Positions 31,159 through 39,143 of a DNA stretch of 64,000 nt are shown here, piece after piece (position 1 is the first letter of the stretch; the number at the start of each line of letters is the position of its first letter). Where the stretch lies: contig NZ_MSCT01000002.1 in assembly GCF_001921865.1 (NCBI RefSeq), positions 62,001-126,000 on the forward strand, given 5' to 3'. Under the pieces are notes generated by a model, which saw nothing but the letters and a program-made list of their open reading frames with translations, made no database searches and had not been told where the DNA came from. A program made the translations under genes and the position numbers. Origin of the DNA: Pseudomonas chlororaphis (GTDB lineage Bacteria; Pseudomonadota; Gammaproteobacteria; Pseudomonadales; Pseudomonadaceae).

Positions 31159-31941
31159 ATGAAAAAGGTTCTGTTGTTCACCGCGTTGGCGGCTGCCCTG
31201 ACCGCGGGTATCGCCCAGGCTGGCGAGAAACTGGTAGTAGCGGCCACGCCGGTGCCGCACGCCGAGATCCTCGAGCTGATCAAGCCGACCCTGGCCAAGG
31301 AAGGCGTGGACCTGGAAATCAAAGTCTTCACCGACTACGTGCAGCCCAACGTGCAGGTCGACCAGAAGCGTCTGGACGCCAACTACTTCCAGACCCTGCC
31401 GTACCTGAAAAGCTTCAACGAAGGCAAAGGCACTAACCTGGTGACCGTGATCGGCGTGCACGTCGAACCGTTCGGCGGCTACTCGAAGAAAGTCAAAACC
31501 CTGGCCGAGCTGAAAGACGGCGCGACCATCGCCATTCCGAACGAAGGCAGCAACAGCGGCCGGGCCCTGATCCTGCTGCAGAAAGCCGGCCTGATCGAAC
31601 TCAAGGACCCGAAAAACGCCCTGGCGACGCCGAAGGACATCGCCAAGAACCCGCACAACTTCAAGTTCAAGGAACTGGAGTCGGCCCTGCTGCCGCGCGT
31701 GCTGGACCAGGTCGACCTGGACATGATCAACACCAACTACGCCCTGGAAGCCGGCCTGAACCCGGCCAAGGACGCGCTGGTGATCGAGGGCGCCGATTCG
31801 CCGTACGTGAACTTCCTGGTGGCCCGTCCGGACAACAAGGACAGCGCCGCGATCCAGAAACTGGCCAAGGCCCTGACCAGCCCGGAAGTGAAGGAATTTA
31901 TCGCGAAGAAATACAGCGGCGCGGTATTGCCGGCGTTCTGA
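31159..31941 (+). CDS. MetQ/NlpA-family substrate-binding protein, orphan
   Basis: Periplasmic receptor of 260 residues with a type I signal peptide (MKKVLLFTALAAALTAGIAQA, cleaved at 21) and no lipobox cysteine. The family segments are KLVVAATPVPHAEILELIKP, VFTDYVQPNVQVDQKRLDAN and IAIPNEGSNSGRALILLQKA. The ligand may be methionine or another sulfur compound. The genes downstream belong to another ABC family, and this gene has its own terminator, so it would have to share a MetNI-type permease encoded elsewhere, such as the set at 45415-47185. Confidence 0.85.
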   Translation: MKKVLLFTALAAALTAGIAQAGEKLVVAATPVPHAEILELIKPTLAKEGVDLEIKVFTDYVQPNVQVDQKRLDANYFQTLPYLKSFNEGKGTNLVTVIGVHVEPFGGYSKKVKTLAELKDGATIAIPNEGSNSGRALILLQKAGLIELKDPKNALATPKDIAKNPHNFKFKELESALLPRVLDQVDLDMINTNYALEAGLNPAKDALVIEGADSPYVNFLVARPDNKDSAAIQKLAKALTSPEVKEFIAKKYSGAVLPAF

Positions 31942-31980
31942 TGAACTACGCTTGAGTTGTACAAACCCCTTCAAGGTTTA

Positions 31981-32014
31981 AACGCCGACGGCTCCTACAG
32001 CGTCGGCGTTTTTT
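31981..32014 (+). terminator. Rho-independent terminator after the MetQ-like gene
   Basis: Perfect stem AACGCCGACG / CGTCGGCGTT with a ten-base loop, followed by a run of T, about 40 bases after the stop. Confidence 0.85.
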
Positions 32015-32431
32015 ATTGCCCGCGCCTCGGCTTGTCTGGCTGGACGCCATCGCTGTAGGAGCGGGGGGTCAGGAAGGGCTCATGGCCCGGCGCAAGGCCT
32101 TCAGCCATTTGACGATGTCCTGTGGATCGAGGGGTTGCGGGGTGTCGAGCTCGGTCATGTCTTGTCGTCCTTGTGGGTGGCCCGTGGCGGTCGGGCGCCG
32201 GCTGTCCGTTCCTTGGAGAGGGGAAAAAGATCCCCGTCGGCGCCAGAAAAAGTAGTCGGCCCACGCGCCCATGGCAAACCCGCAGGTTAGTTTTTTGGGT
32301 GATATCAATATGCTTTAACGGTATTTAAATTATTGTTTTTATAGCTATAAAGTCGACGCCTGCCGGGTGGTTACCCACCGCCCAATGGACTGCGCCACCG
32401 CCGCTGTACCCCAGCGGCGTCCAGGATTGCC
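32015..32431. other. Intergenic region before the amino-acid ABC operon
   Basis: The left half is GC-rich and carries a possible very small minus-strand gene (32069-32158). The right part (about 32290-32350) is AT-rich (GATATCAATATGCTTTAACG, TTTAAATTATTG) and probably holds the promoter of the ABC operon. Confidence 0.4.
32069..32158 (-). CDS. Possible small protein of 29 residues
   Basis: The frame starts MTELDTPQPLDPQDIVKWLK and ends RRAMSPS. AAGGA lies about ten bases upstream of the ATG. Composition (acidic start, amphipathic helix, basic end) looks protein-like, but length and a lack of context make it doubtful. Confidence 0.25.
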   Translation of the reverse strand: MTELDTPQPLDPQDIVKWLKALRRAMSPS

Positions 32432-33097
32432 ATGACCCTCGACTACGCTTTTATCCTCAGCACGCTGCCGGCCTTTCTCAAGGCCGTGGGCGTGACCTTG
32501 CAGGTCGGCCTGATCGCCATCGTCACCTCCCTGCTGGTGGCGCTGATCAACGCCACCATCCTGGTGCTGCGCACCCCCTACCTGCAGCGCCTGGTCGGCC
32601 TGTACGTGGAGCTGGCGCGCAACACCCCGCTGCTGATCCAACTGTTCTTCGTCTACTTCGCCCTGCCGGCGCTGGGGCTGAAGATTTCCGGCTTTGCCGC
32701 GGCGATCATCACCATGACCTTTCTCGGCGGCGCCTACCTCACCGAGGTGCTGCGCGCCGGCGTCGAAGCGGTGCCGGCGGCGCAGTTGGAGTCGGGCCGT
32801 TCCATCGGCCTGTCGCACTGGCAGCTGCTGCGCCATGTGATCCTGCCCCAGGCCGGAATCCTCAGCCTGCCGTCGCTGTTCGCCAACTTCATTTTCCTGC
32901 TCAAGGAAACCACCGTGGTCTCCGCGGTGGCAGTGCCGGAAATTCTCTACACCACCAAGAGTTACATCGCCCTCTACTACAAGACTTACGAAATGCTCGC
33001 CGTGCTGACGCTGATCTGCGTGCTGTTGTTCCTGCCGCTGTCGCTGTTGCTCAGCCGCCTGGAAAGGAGGCTGCAACATGGCCAGTTCGGGTCTTGA
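32432..33097 (+). CDS. Polar amino-acid ABC transporter permease (HisM/YecS type), first subunit
   Basis: Inner-membrane subunit of 221 residues. It begins with a membrane span (LPAFLKAVGVTLQVGLIAIV). The family segment VELARNTPLLIQLFFVYFAL and the EAA-loop region RAGVEAVPAAQLESGRSIGL are visible. It overlaps the second permease gene by 20 bases. With the next three genes it forms a complete importer, probably for an acidic or sulfur-containing amino acid; the substrate is inferred. Confidence 0.87.
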   Translation: MTLDYAFILSTLPAFLKAVGVTLQVGLIAIVTSLLVALINATILVLRTPYLQRLVGLYVELARNTPLLIQLFFVYFALPALGLKISGFAAAIITMTFLGGAYLTEVLRAGVEAVPAAQLESGRSIGLSHWQLLRHVILPQAGILSLPSLFANFIFLLKETTVVSAVAVPEILYTTKSYIALYYKTYEMLAVLTLICVLLFLPLSLLLSRLERRLQHGQFGS

Positions 33098-33737
33098 GTT
33101 GCTCTGGGTGTCCTTGCCGCAACTGGGCAAGGGCGCCGCGCAAACCCTGTCGATCTCGCTGCTGAGCATTGCCTTCAGCACCGTTGGCGGGGTGCTCTAC
33201 GGCGTGCTGCGAACCCTCGACAGCAAGTGGCTGAACGCCGTGCTGCGGGTTTATCTGGAGCTGTTCCGGGCGATCCCGGTGCTGGTCTGGTTGTACCTGC
33301 TGTTTTTCGGTTTCCCGATCTTCTTCGGCATCAGCATCCCGAGTTTCACCTGCGCGGTGCTGGTGCTGTCGCTGTGGGGGGCCAGCGAGGTCGGCGAGGT
33401 GGTGCGCGGCGCCCTGCATTCGCTGCCCCGCGGCCAGCGCGAAGCGGGGCTGTCGATCGGCCTGTCCGCCCCGCAGCTGTACGGCCATGTGCTGCTGCCC
33501 CAGGCGCTGAAACGCATGACGCCGCCGACCATCAACGTTTACACGCGGATCATCAAGACCAGTTCGCTGGCGGTGCTGATCGGCGTGGTGGACGTGATCA
33601 AGGTCGGCCAGCAGATCATCGAGCGCACCTACGAGTCGGTGCTGATCTACGGCGCCCTGTTCCTGTTTTTCTTCTTTATCTGCTACCCGCTGTCGGCCGC
33701 CTCGCGTGTGCTGGAGCGGCGCTGGACGCAAGCATGA
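33078..33737 (+). CDS. Polar amino-acid ABC transporter permease, second subunit
   Basis: Inner-membrane subunit of 219 residues, homologous to the preceding gene. It contains LELFRAIPVLVWLYLLFFGF and the loop RGALHSLPRGQREAGLSIGL. A strong AAAGGAGG ribosome site lies inside the end of the first permease gene, and its own stop overlaps the ATPase start (ATGA at 33734), so expression is tightly coupled. Confidence 0.87.
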   Translation: MASSGLELLWVSLPQLGKGAAQTLSISLLSIAFSTVGGVLYGVLRTLDSKWLNAVLRVYLELFRAIPVLVWLYLLFFGFPIFFGISIPSFTCAVLVLSLWGASEVGEVVRGALHSLPRGQREAGLSIGLSAPQLYGHVLLPQALKRMTPPTINVYTRIIKTSSLAVLIGVVDVIKVGQQIIERTYESVLIYGALFLFFFFICYPLSAASRVLERRWTQA

Positions 33738-34516
33738 GCGCACTGATCGAGTTCCAGGGTTTCAACAAATTCTTCGGCGAGCAGCAGGTGCTCAAGGACG
33801 TCGACCTCAAGGTCGCCCAGGGCGAGGTGGTGGTGATTCTAGGCCCCAGCGGCTGCGGTAAATCCACCCTGCTGCGTTGCCTCAACGGCCTGGAGCAGGC
33901 CCACGGCGGCCACCTCAGATTCGCCGGCCGCGAGCTGCTGGACAAGGCCACCGACTGGCGCCAGGTGCGCCAGCGGATCGGCATGGTGTTCCAGAGCTAC
34001 CACCTGTTCCCGCACATGAGCGTGCTCGACAACATCCTGCTCGGCCCGCTCAAGGTGCAAAAGCGCGACCGCCGCGAGGCCCGCGCCCAGGCCGAGGCGC
34101 TGCTCGAGCGCGTGGGCCTCCTGGACAAGCGCGACGCCTTCCCGCGCCAGCTTTCCGGCGGCCAGCAGCAACGCATCGCCATCGTCCGCTCGTTGTGCAT
34201 GAACCCCCAGGTGATGCTGTTCGACGAGGTCACCGCGGCGCTCGACCCGGAAATGGTCAAGGAAGTACTGCAAGTGATCCAGGGCCTGGCCCGCGACGGC
34301 ATGACCCTGCTGATCGTCACCCACGAAATGGCCTTCGCCCGCGCGGTGGCCGACCGCATTGTGTTCATGGATGCCGGACGCATCCTCGAACAGAACCCTC
34401 CCGAGACCTTCTTTACGAAACCGCAGACCGCACGCGCGCAGCAGTTCCTGGAGAAATTCTCCTTCGTTGAAGCACTGCCCAAAAAGACCCCTGCAAAGGA
34501 ACTGGAGCTCTTATGA
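33734..34516 (+). CDS. Polar amino-acid ABC transporter ATP-binding protein
   Basis: Cytoplasmic ATPase of 260 residues of the GlnQ/HisP type. Walker A GPSGCGKST (about 37-45), Q-loop FQSYHLFPHM, signature LSGGQQQR and Walker B VMLFDEVTAALDP are all intact (the D-loop reads VTAALD rather than PTSALD, a common variant). The start is the ATG at 33734 because it overlaps the permease stop. The last 20 residues form a polar tail. Its stop overlaps the binding-protein start. Confidence 0.9.
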   Translation: MSALIEFQGFNKFFGEQQVLKDVDLKVAQGEVVVILGPSGCGKSTLLRCLNGLEQAHGGHLRFAGRELLDKATDWRQVRQRIGMVFQSYHLFPHMSVLDNILLGPLKVQKRDRREARAQAEALLERVGLLDKRDAFPRQLSGGQQQRIAIVRSLCMNPQVMLFDEVTAALDPEMVKEVLQVIQGLARDGMTLLIVTHEMAFARAVADRIVFMDAGRILEQNPPETFFTKPQTARAQQFLEKFSFVEALPKKTPAKELELL

Positions 34517-35397
34517 AAACTGCCAAGTCTTCGCTACTGTTACTCCCGCTGTTCGGCCTCGCCCTGCTGGCCGGCTGCGACAAGTCCGCCGAGGCGCCCA
34601 AGCCCGCGGCCACCAGCGCCAGTGCCGCGCCGGCGACCGGCTACCTGGACAAGATCAAGGCCCGCGACAAGCTGATCGTCGGCGTGTTCACCGACAAGCC
34701 GCCGTTCGGTTTCGTCGACGAGGCCGGCCGTTATGTGGGCTTCGATACCGACATCGGCCGGCAATTCGCCAAGGACCTGTTGGGCGACGAGAACAAGGTG
34801 GAGTTCGTGGCCGTGGAGCCGGCCAGCCGTATTCCGTTCCTGCAAAGCGACAAGGTCGACCTGATCCTGGCCAACATGACCGTCACCCCCGAGCGCAAGG
34901 AAGCGGTGGAGTTCACCAACCCCAACCTCAAGGTCGCGGTCCAGGCCCTGGTGCCCGAAGGCAGCGCGGTGAAGCAGCTGGACGACCTGGCGAGCCGCAC
35001 CACCATCGTCACCACTGGCACCACCGCCGATATCTGGCTGACCAAGAATCACCCGGACTGGAAACTGCTGAAGTTCGAGAAGAACTCCGAGTCCTTGCAG
35101 GCCCTGGCCAACGGCCGTGGCGATGCCTATGCCCAGGACAACCTGATCCTGTTCAGCTGGTCCAAGCAGAACCCGGGCTACCGCGTGCTGCCGCAGACCC
35201 TGGGCGAACAGGCGCCGATCGCGCCGGCGGTGAAGAAAGGCAATATCGAACTGCGCGACTGGGTCAACGCCGAGCTGGCCAAGCTGGGCGAAGACAAGTA
35301 CCTGCTCAAGCTCTACGACCAGTACGTGCGCAAGGAATTGAGCGACGACACTAACCCCGAAAGCGTGATCGTCGAAGGCGGCAAGTGGCAGGGCTGA
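34513..35397 (+). CDS. Amino-acid ABC transporter substrate-binding lipoprotein
   Basis: Receptor of 294 residues with a lipoprotein signal (LFGLALLAGC, Cys22), a short Ala/Pro linker and a family 3 solute-binding domain: DKLIVGVFTDKPPFGFVDEA, GRYVGFDTDIGRQFAKDLLG and RIPFLQSDKVDLILANMTVT. It resembles PEB1/GltI/cysteine-binding proteins, so glutamate/aspartate or cysteine are candidate ligands; the sulfur-rich context makes cyst(e)ine attractive but unproven. Last gene of the operon; an inverted repeat follows directly. Confidence 0.87.
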   Translation: MKTAKSSLLLLPLFGLALLAGCDKSAEAPKPAATSASAAPATGYLDKIKARDKLIVGVFTDKPPFGFVDEAGRYVGFDTDIGRQFAKDLLGDENKVEFVAVEPASRIPFLQSDKVDLILANMTVTPERKEAVEFTNPNLKVAVQALVPEGSAVKQLDDLASRTTIVTTGTTADIWLTKNHPDWKLLKFEKNSESLQALANGRGDAYAQDNLILFSWSKQNPGYRVLPQTLGEQAPIAPAVKKGNIELRDWVNAELAKLGEDKYLLKLYDQYVRKELSDDTNPESVIVEGGKWQG

Positions 35398-35405
35398 CCT
35401 GATCC

Positions 35406-35510
35406 CTGTAGCCGCTGCCGCAGGCTGCGAAAAGGTCCGCAGGACCTTCCGAGGGCCTTAAAGACGGCGCCTGCTGCGCAGTCGATCGCAGCCTGCGGCA
35501 GCGGCTACAG
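35406..35510. repeat. Long inverted repeat, GTAGCCGCTGCC family
   Basis: The arms CTGTAGCCGCTGCCGCAGGC and GCCTGCGGCAGCGGCTACAG enclose about 65 bases, immediately after the ABC operon; it may be its terminator. Confidence 0.85.
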
Positions 35511-35524
35511 GGAGGTACCGCGAA

Positions 35525-35550
35525 CTGTAGGAGCGAGGCTTGCCCGCGAT
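35525..35550. repeat. Single REP unit
   Basis: CTGTAGGAGCGAGGCTTGCC and GCGAT, between the long inverted repeat and the end of the minus-strand ATPase gene. Confidence 0.75.
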
Positions 35551-35566
35551 GCTTTTACGGTTGCGC

Positions 35567-36727
35567 TCAATCCGGCCAATGCCATGCCGGTTCGTCGAGC
35601 ATGCCCTGGCCGACGATTTCGGTCTGGCCGAAATTCTTTTCCAGCACGATGGCGTTGCACTCCGGGTCCTGTTGCAGGGCGGCGATCAGCCGGCTGGCAT
35701 GAGACACCACCCACACCTGGCAGTCCTGGCTGGCACGGATGATCAGCCGCGCCAGCGCCGGCAGCAGGTCCGGGTGCAGGCTGGTTTCCGGTTCGTTGAG
35801 CACCATCAGCGTCGGCGGTCGCGGCGTCAGCAGGGCGGCGACCAGCAGCAGGTAGCGCAGGGTGCCGTCCGACAGCTCCGCCGCCGACAGCGGCCGCAGC
35901 AACCCTTCCTGATAGAACTCGATGGCGAAGCGTCCGCCCTGCAACGGCGCGATGTTCAACCGCGCCCCGGGGAAGGCGTCGCTGATCGCCCGTTGCAGGG
36001 CCTCGGGGTCGCCGATCTCGCGGATGGTTTGCAGGGCGGCCGCCAGGTCGCGGCCGTCGTGATGCAGCACCGGGGTGCGGGTGCCCAGTTGCGGTTGCCG
36101 CACCGGGGCCTCGGCATCGCTGCGAAAGTGATCGTAGAAACGCCAGCCGCGAATGTTCTCGCGCAACAACAGCACTTCCGGCGAGGAGCGCAGGTTGCCC
36201 ACCTGGTCGAACAGGCTGTCGAAGGTCGGCGTGTGCTGGGCCTGCACGTCCCAGCTGCGCCCCTCACGGGTGCGGATCATCGGCCCGGCGCGGTTGACCA
36301 GCAGGCTGGCCGGGCGATACAGCGGCCCGGCCCAGATGCACTCGCGCTTGATTTCCGGGTCCAGGGAAAACGCCGAGCGGCTGGGTTCCGGCAGGCCCAG
36401 GGCGATGGCGTAGCTGAAGTCCTCGCCGGAAAACCCCAGGCGCAGGCGCTTGGTGCCCTGGCGCACGGTGGACTCGATGGGCACCTCGCCGTTGCGCATG
36501 CGTCGGCTGATCTGCTCCGGGCCGGCCCAGAAGGTCGAGTCCAGCCCGCCCTCGCGGGCCAGTGCGTTGATCACCCCGCCCTGGGCGGTTTCCGCCAGCA
36601 GGCGCAGCGCGCGATACAGATTCGACTTGCCGCTGCCGTTGGGGCCGGTGATCAGGTTCAGCCGCGCCAGCGGAATCACCAGTTTGTTGATCGAGCGGTA
36701 GTTGGCCACTGCCAGGGTCTTGAGCAT
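35567..36727 (-). CDS. AAA family ATPase (RecF/OLD-like, AAA_21 type)
   Basis: Cytoplasmic ATPase of 386 residues of unknown cellular role. The N-terminal MLKTLAVANYRSINKLVIPL is typical of the RecF/OLD/SMC-like group, followed by Walker A GPNGSGKSN (28-36). The signature-like ELSDGTLRYLLLVAALL and Walker B LMVLNEPETSLHPDLLPALA lie in the C-terminal third, and VWVVSHASRL is the switch region. There is no coiled coil and no nuclease domain after the ATPase. A stand-alone gene between REP elements; housekeeping DNA-related or defence roles are both possible. Confidence 0.8.
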   Translation of the reverse strand: MLKTLAVANYRSINKLVIPLARLNLITGPNGSGKSNLYRALRLLAETAQGGVINALAREGGLDSTFWAGPEQISRRMRNGEVPIESTVRQGTKRLRLGFSGEDFSYAIALGLPEPSRSAFSLDPEIKRECIWAGPLYRPASLLVNRAGPMIRTREGRSWDVQAQHTPTFDSLFDQVGNLRSSPEVLLLRENIRGWRFYDHFRSDAEAPVRQPQLGTRTPVLHHDGRDLAAALQTIREIGDPEALQRAISDAFPGARLNIAPLQGGRFAIEFYQEGLLRPLSAAELSDGTLRYLLLVAALLTPRPPTLMVLNEPETSLHPDLLPALARLIIRASQDCQVWVVSHASRLIAALQQDPECNAIVLEKNFGQTEIVGQGMLDEPAWHWPD

Positions 36728-36785
36728 CCTGCGTCTCCTGTTGCGTGGGGCGCAGTGTGCAGCACAAACCCAGCATCCCCAACCC

Positions 36786-36870
36786 CTGTAGGAGCCAGCT
36801 TGCTGGCGATGACGGCCTCAAGAGCGACATCGACCTCAAGGGCCTCATCGCCAGCAAGCTGGCTCCTACA
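36786..36870. repeat. REP inverted pair (GCCAGCTTGCTGGC variant)
   Basis: The facing units CTGTAGGAGCCAGCTTGCTG and CAGCAAGCTGGCTCCTACA enclose about 35 bases. The core differs from the GCGAGCTTGCTCGC form used elsewhere in the window. Confidence 0.85.
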
Positions 36871-36978
36871 AGGGGTGGTCCAGGCATTTGTTTTGCGGCC
36901 CCGTGCAGCGTTTGAACCCTGTTCTAAGCTCACAGTCGTATCGTCATCGGTACGACAGCATTGCCTGGGGGAGCCTGC

Positions 36979-38076
36979 ATGGCCGGTCTCGAATCGAAGT
37001 GGATAGTGGGTTTGACGCTGGTGGCTCTACTGAGCGGTTGCGGGGCAGACAAGCCGACCGAAAAGGACCGCGTGCGGGTGCGTGTGCAAACCGTGCAGCC
37101 CAGCGATTTCGCCGCGCAGGTGACCCTCACCGGGGACGTCCAGGCGCGGGTGCAGACCGAATTGTCGTTCCGCGTCGGCGGCAAGATCATCCAGCGCCTG
37201 GTGGATGTCGGCGACCGGGTCACGGCCCGCCAGGTACTGGCTCGGCTCGATCCGAAAGACTTGCAGACCAACGTCGACTCCGCCGCCGCCTCGGTGTTCG
37301 CCGAGCAGGCGCGGGTCAAGCAGACCGCCGCGGCCTTCGTCCGCCAGCAGAAACTGTTGCCCAAGGGTTACACCAGCCAGAGTGAATACGATGCCGCCCA
37401 GGCCGCGTTGCACAGCAGCCAGAGCGCCCTGACCGCGGCCCAGGCGCAGCTGGCCAACGCCCGCGAGCAACTGAGCTACACCGCGCTGGTCGCCGACGTG
37501 GCGGGGGTGATCACCGCGCGCCAGGCCGAGGTCGGCCAAGTGGTGCAGGCCACCATGCCGATCTTCAGCCTGGCCCGCGACGGCGAGCGCGACGCGGTGT
37601 TCAACGTCTACGAATCGCTGCTGGCAGCCCCGGCGAAGGAAGGCGCGATCACCGTCAGCCTGCTGGACAACCCGAACATCAAGACCACCGGCAAGGTGCG
37701 CGAAGTCACCCCGGTGGTGTCGGCGCAGAGCGGCACGGTGCAGGTCAAGGTGGCGCTCGACGGCTTGCCGGCGGGCATGGACCTGGGCTCGGTGGTCAGC
37801 GCCACTGCCCAGGCCGCCGGCCAGGCCAGTGTCGAGTTGCCCTGGGCGGCGCTGACCAAGAGCCTCAGCGACCCGGCGGTATGGCTGGTGGGCGAAGACG
37901 GGACGAGCGCCTTGCACAAGGTCACGGTAGGGCGTTACCAGACTGGCCGGGTGATTGTCAGCGACGGCCTCAAGGGCGGCGAAAAAGTGGTGGTCGCCGG
38001 CGGCCAGTTGCTGCATCCGGGAATGCGCGTCGAGATCGTCGCCGAACCCGCGGCGCCACAAGGAGCCACGCCATGA
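36979..38076 (+). CDS. triA: RND efflux periplasmic adaptor lipoprotein, first of two (TriA-like)
   Basis: Membrane-fusion protein linking an RND pump to an outer-membrane channel. It has 365 residues from the ATG at 36979, chosen because GGGGGAG lies six bases upstream; the TTG at 36961 is less likely. Lipobox LSGC (Cys21). The lipoyl halves, coiled-coil hairpin (QSEYDAAQAALHSSQSALTA) and barrel domains are in the usual order. It overlaps the second adaptor gene (ATGA at 38073). The two-adaptor plus one-pump layout matches TriABC of P. aeruginosa, which exports triclosan. Confidence 0.8.
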   Translation: MAGLESKWIVGLTLVALLSGCGADKPTEKDRVRVRVQTVQPSDFAAQVTLTGDVQARVQTELSFRVGGKIIQRLVDVGDRVTARQVLARLDPKDLQTNVDSAAASVFAEQARVKQTAAAFVRQQKLLPKGYTSQSEYDAAQAALHSSQSALTAAQAQLANAREQLSYTALVADVAGVITARQAEVGQVVQATMPIFSLARDGERDAVFNVYESLLAAPAKEGAITVSLLDNPNIKTTGKVREVTPVVSAQSGTVQVKVALDGLPAGMDLGSVVSATAQAAGQASVELPWAALTKSLSDPAVWLVGEDGTSALHKVTVGRYQTGRVIVSDGLKGGEKVVVAGGQLLHPGMRVEIVAEPAAPQGATP

Positions 38077-39143
38077 AGCGCCTACCGTTGTTGGTGTGTG
38101 CTGGGCTGGCGCTGGGCGCCTGTTCCAAGCAGGAACCGGCGCCCGAGCCGGTGCGCCCGGTGCTGTCGTTCGAGGTGCGGGCCGAGTCCGAGGCGAGCCT
38201 CGGAAGGTTCGCCGGAAGCATCCAGGCGCGCTATGAAACCAACCTCGGTTTCCGCGTGCCGGGGCGTATCGCCAAGCGTAATGTCGATGTCGGCGCCGAG
38301 GTGGCCAAGGGCGCCTTGCTCGCGACCCTCGACCCCACCGATCAACAGAACCAGCTGCGTTCCGCCCAGGGCGACCTGGCGCGGGTCCAGGCGCAGTGGA
38401 TCAACGCCCAGGCCGACGCCCGGCGCCAGCAGCAACTGTTCGACCGCGGCGTCGGCGCCCAGGCGCAGCTGGATATCGCCCAGACCAACCTGAAAACCAC
38501 CAGCGCCTCGCTGGAGCAGGCCAAGGCCTCGGTCCGCCAGGCCAGCGACCAGCTCGCCTACAGCGAACTGCGCACCGATCACGGCGGTGTGGTCACCGCC
38601 TGGAGCGCCGAGGCCGGCCAGGTGGTCAGCGCCGGCCAGCAGGTGGTGACCCTGGCCCGCCCGGACATCAAGGAAGCGGTGATCGACCTGCCGGCCGCCC
38701 TGGTGGATCAGTTGCCGGCCGATGTGGTGTTCAAGGTCGCCTCGCAACTGGACCCGAGCATCAACACCAGCGCCACCGTCCGCGAGATCGAGCCCCAGGC
38801 GCAGAGCGCCACCCGCACCCGGCGCTCGCGCCTGAGCCTGACCGACACCCCGCCGGCCTTTCACCTGGGCACGGCGGTCAGCGTGACCCTCAGCTCGGTG
38901 ATCGTCCCGCGCATCGAAGTGCCGTTGTCGGCCCTGCAAGAGGCGGACGGCCAGACCCGGGTGTGGATCGTCGACCCGCAGGCGCAGACCGTGGCGTCGC
39001 GCGAGGTCACGCTGCTCGGCCGCGGCCCTGAGTCGGCGTTGATCGGCAGCGGTATCAAGATCGGCGAGCGGGTAGTGAGCGCCGGGGTGAACAGCCTCAA
39101 GCCGGGGCAGAAAGTCAAAATCGACGAGGACAGCCCACGATGA
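38073..39143 (+). CDS. triB: RND efflux periplasmic adaptor lipoprotein, second (TriB-like)
   Basis: A second adaptor of 356 residues, related to but distinct from the first. Lipobox LGAC (Cys17), lipoyl region RVPGRIAKRNVDVGAEVAKG, hairpin AQLDIAQTNLKTTSASLEQA and C-terminal barrel SVTLSSVIVPRIEVPLSALQ. The start overlaps the first adaptor stop and its own stop overlaps the pump start. In TriABC both adaptors are needed and are not interchangeable (known of the family). Confidence 0.8.
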   Translation: MKRLPLLVCAGLALGACSKQEPAPEPVRPVLSFEVRAESEASLGRFAGSIQARYETNLGFRVPGRIAKRNVDVGAEVAKGALLATLDPTDQQNQLRSAQGDLARVQAQWINAQADARRQQQLFDRGVGAQAQLDIAQTNLKTTSASLEQAKASVRQASDQLAYSELRTDHGGVVTAWSAEAGQVVSAGQQVVTLARPDIKEAVIDLPAALVDQLPADVVFKVASQLDPSINTSATVREIEPQAQSATRTRRSRLSLTDTPPAFHLGTAVSVTLSSVIVPRIEVPLSALQEADGQTRVWIVDPQAQTVASREVTLLGRGPESALIGSGIKIGERVVSAGVNSLKPGQKVKIDEDSPR

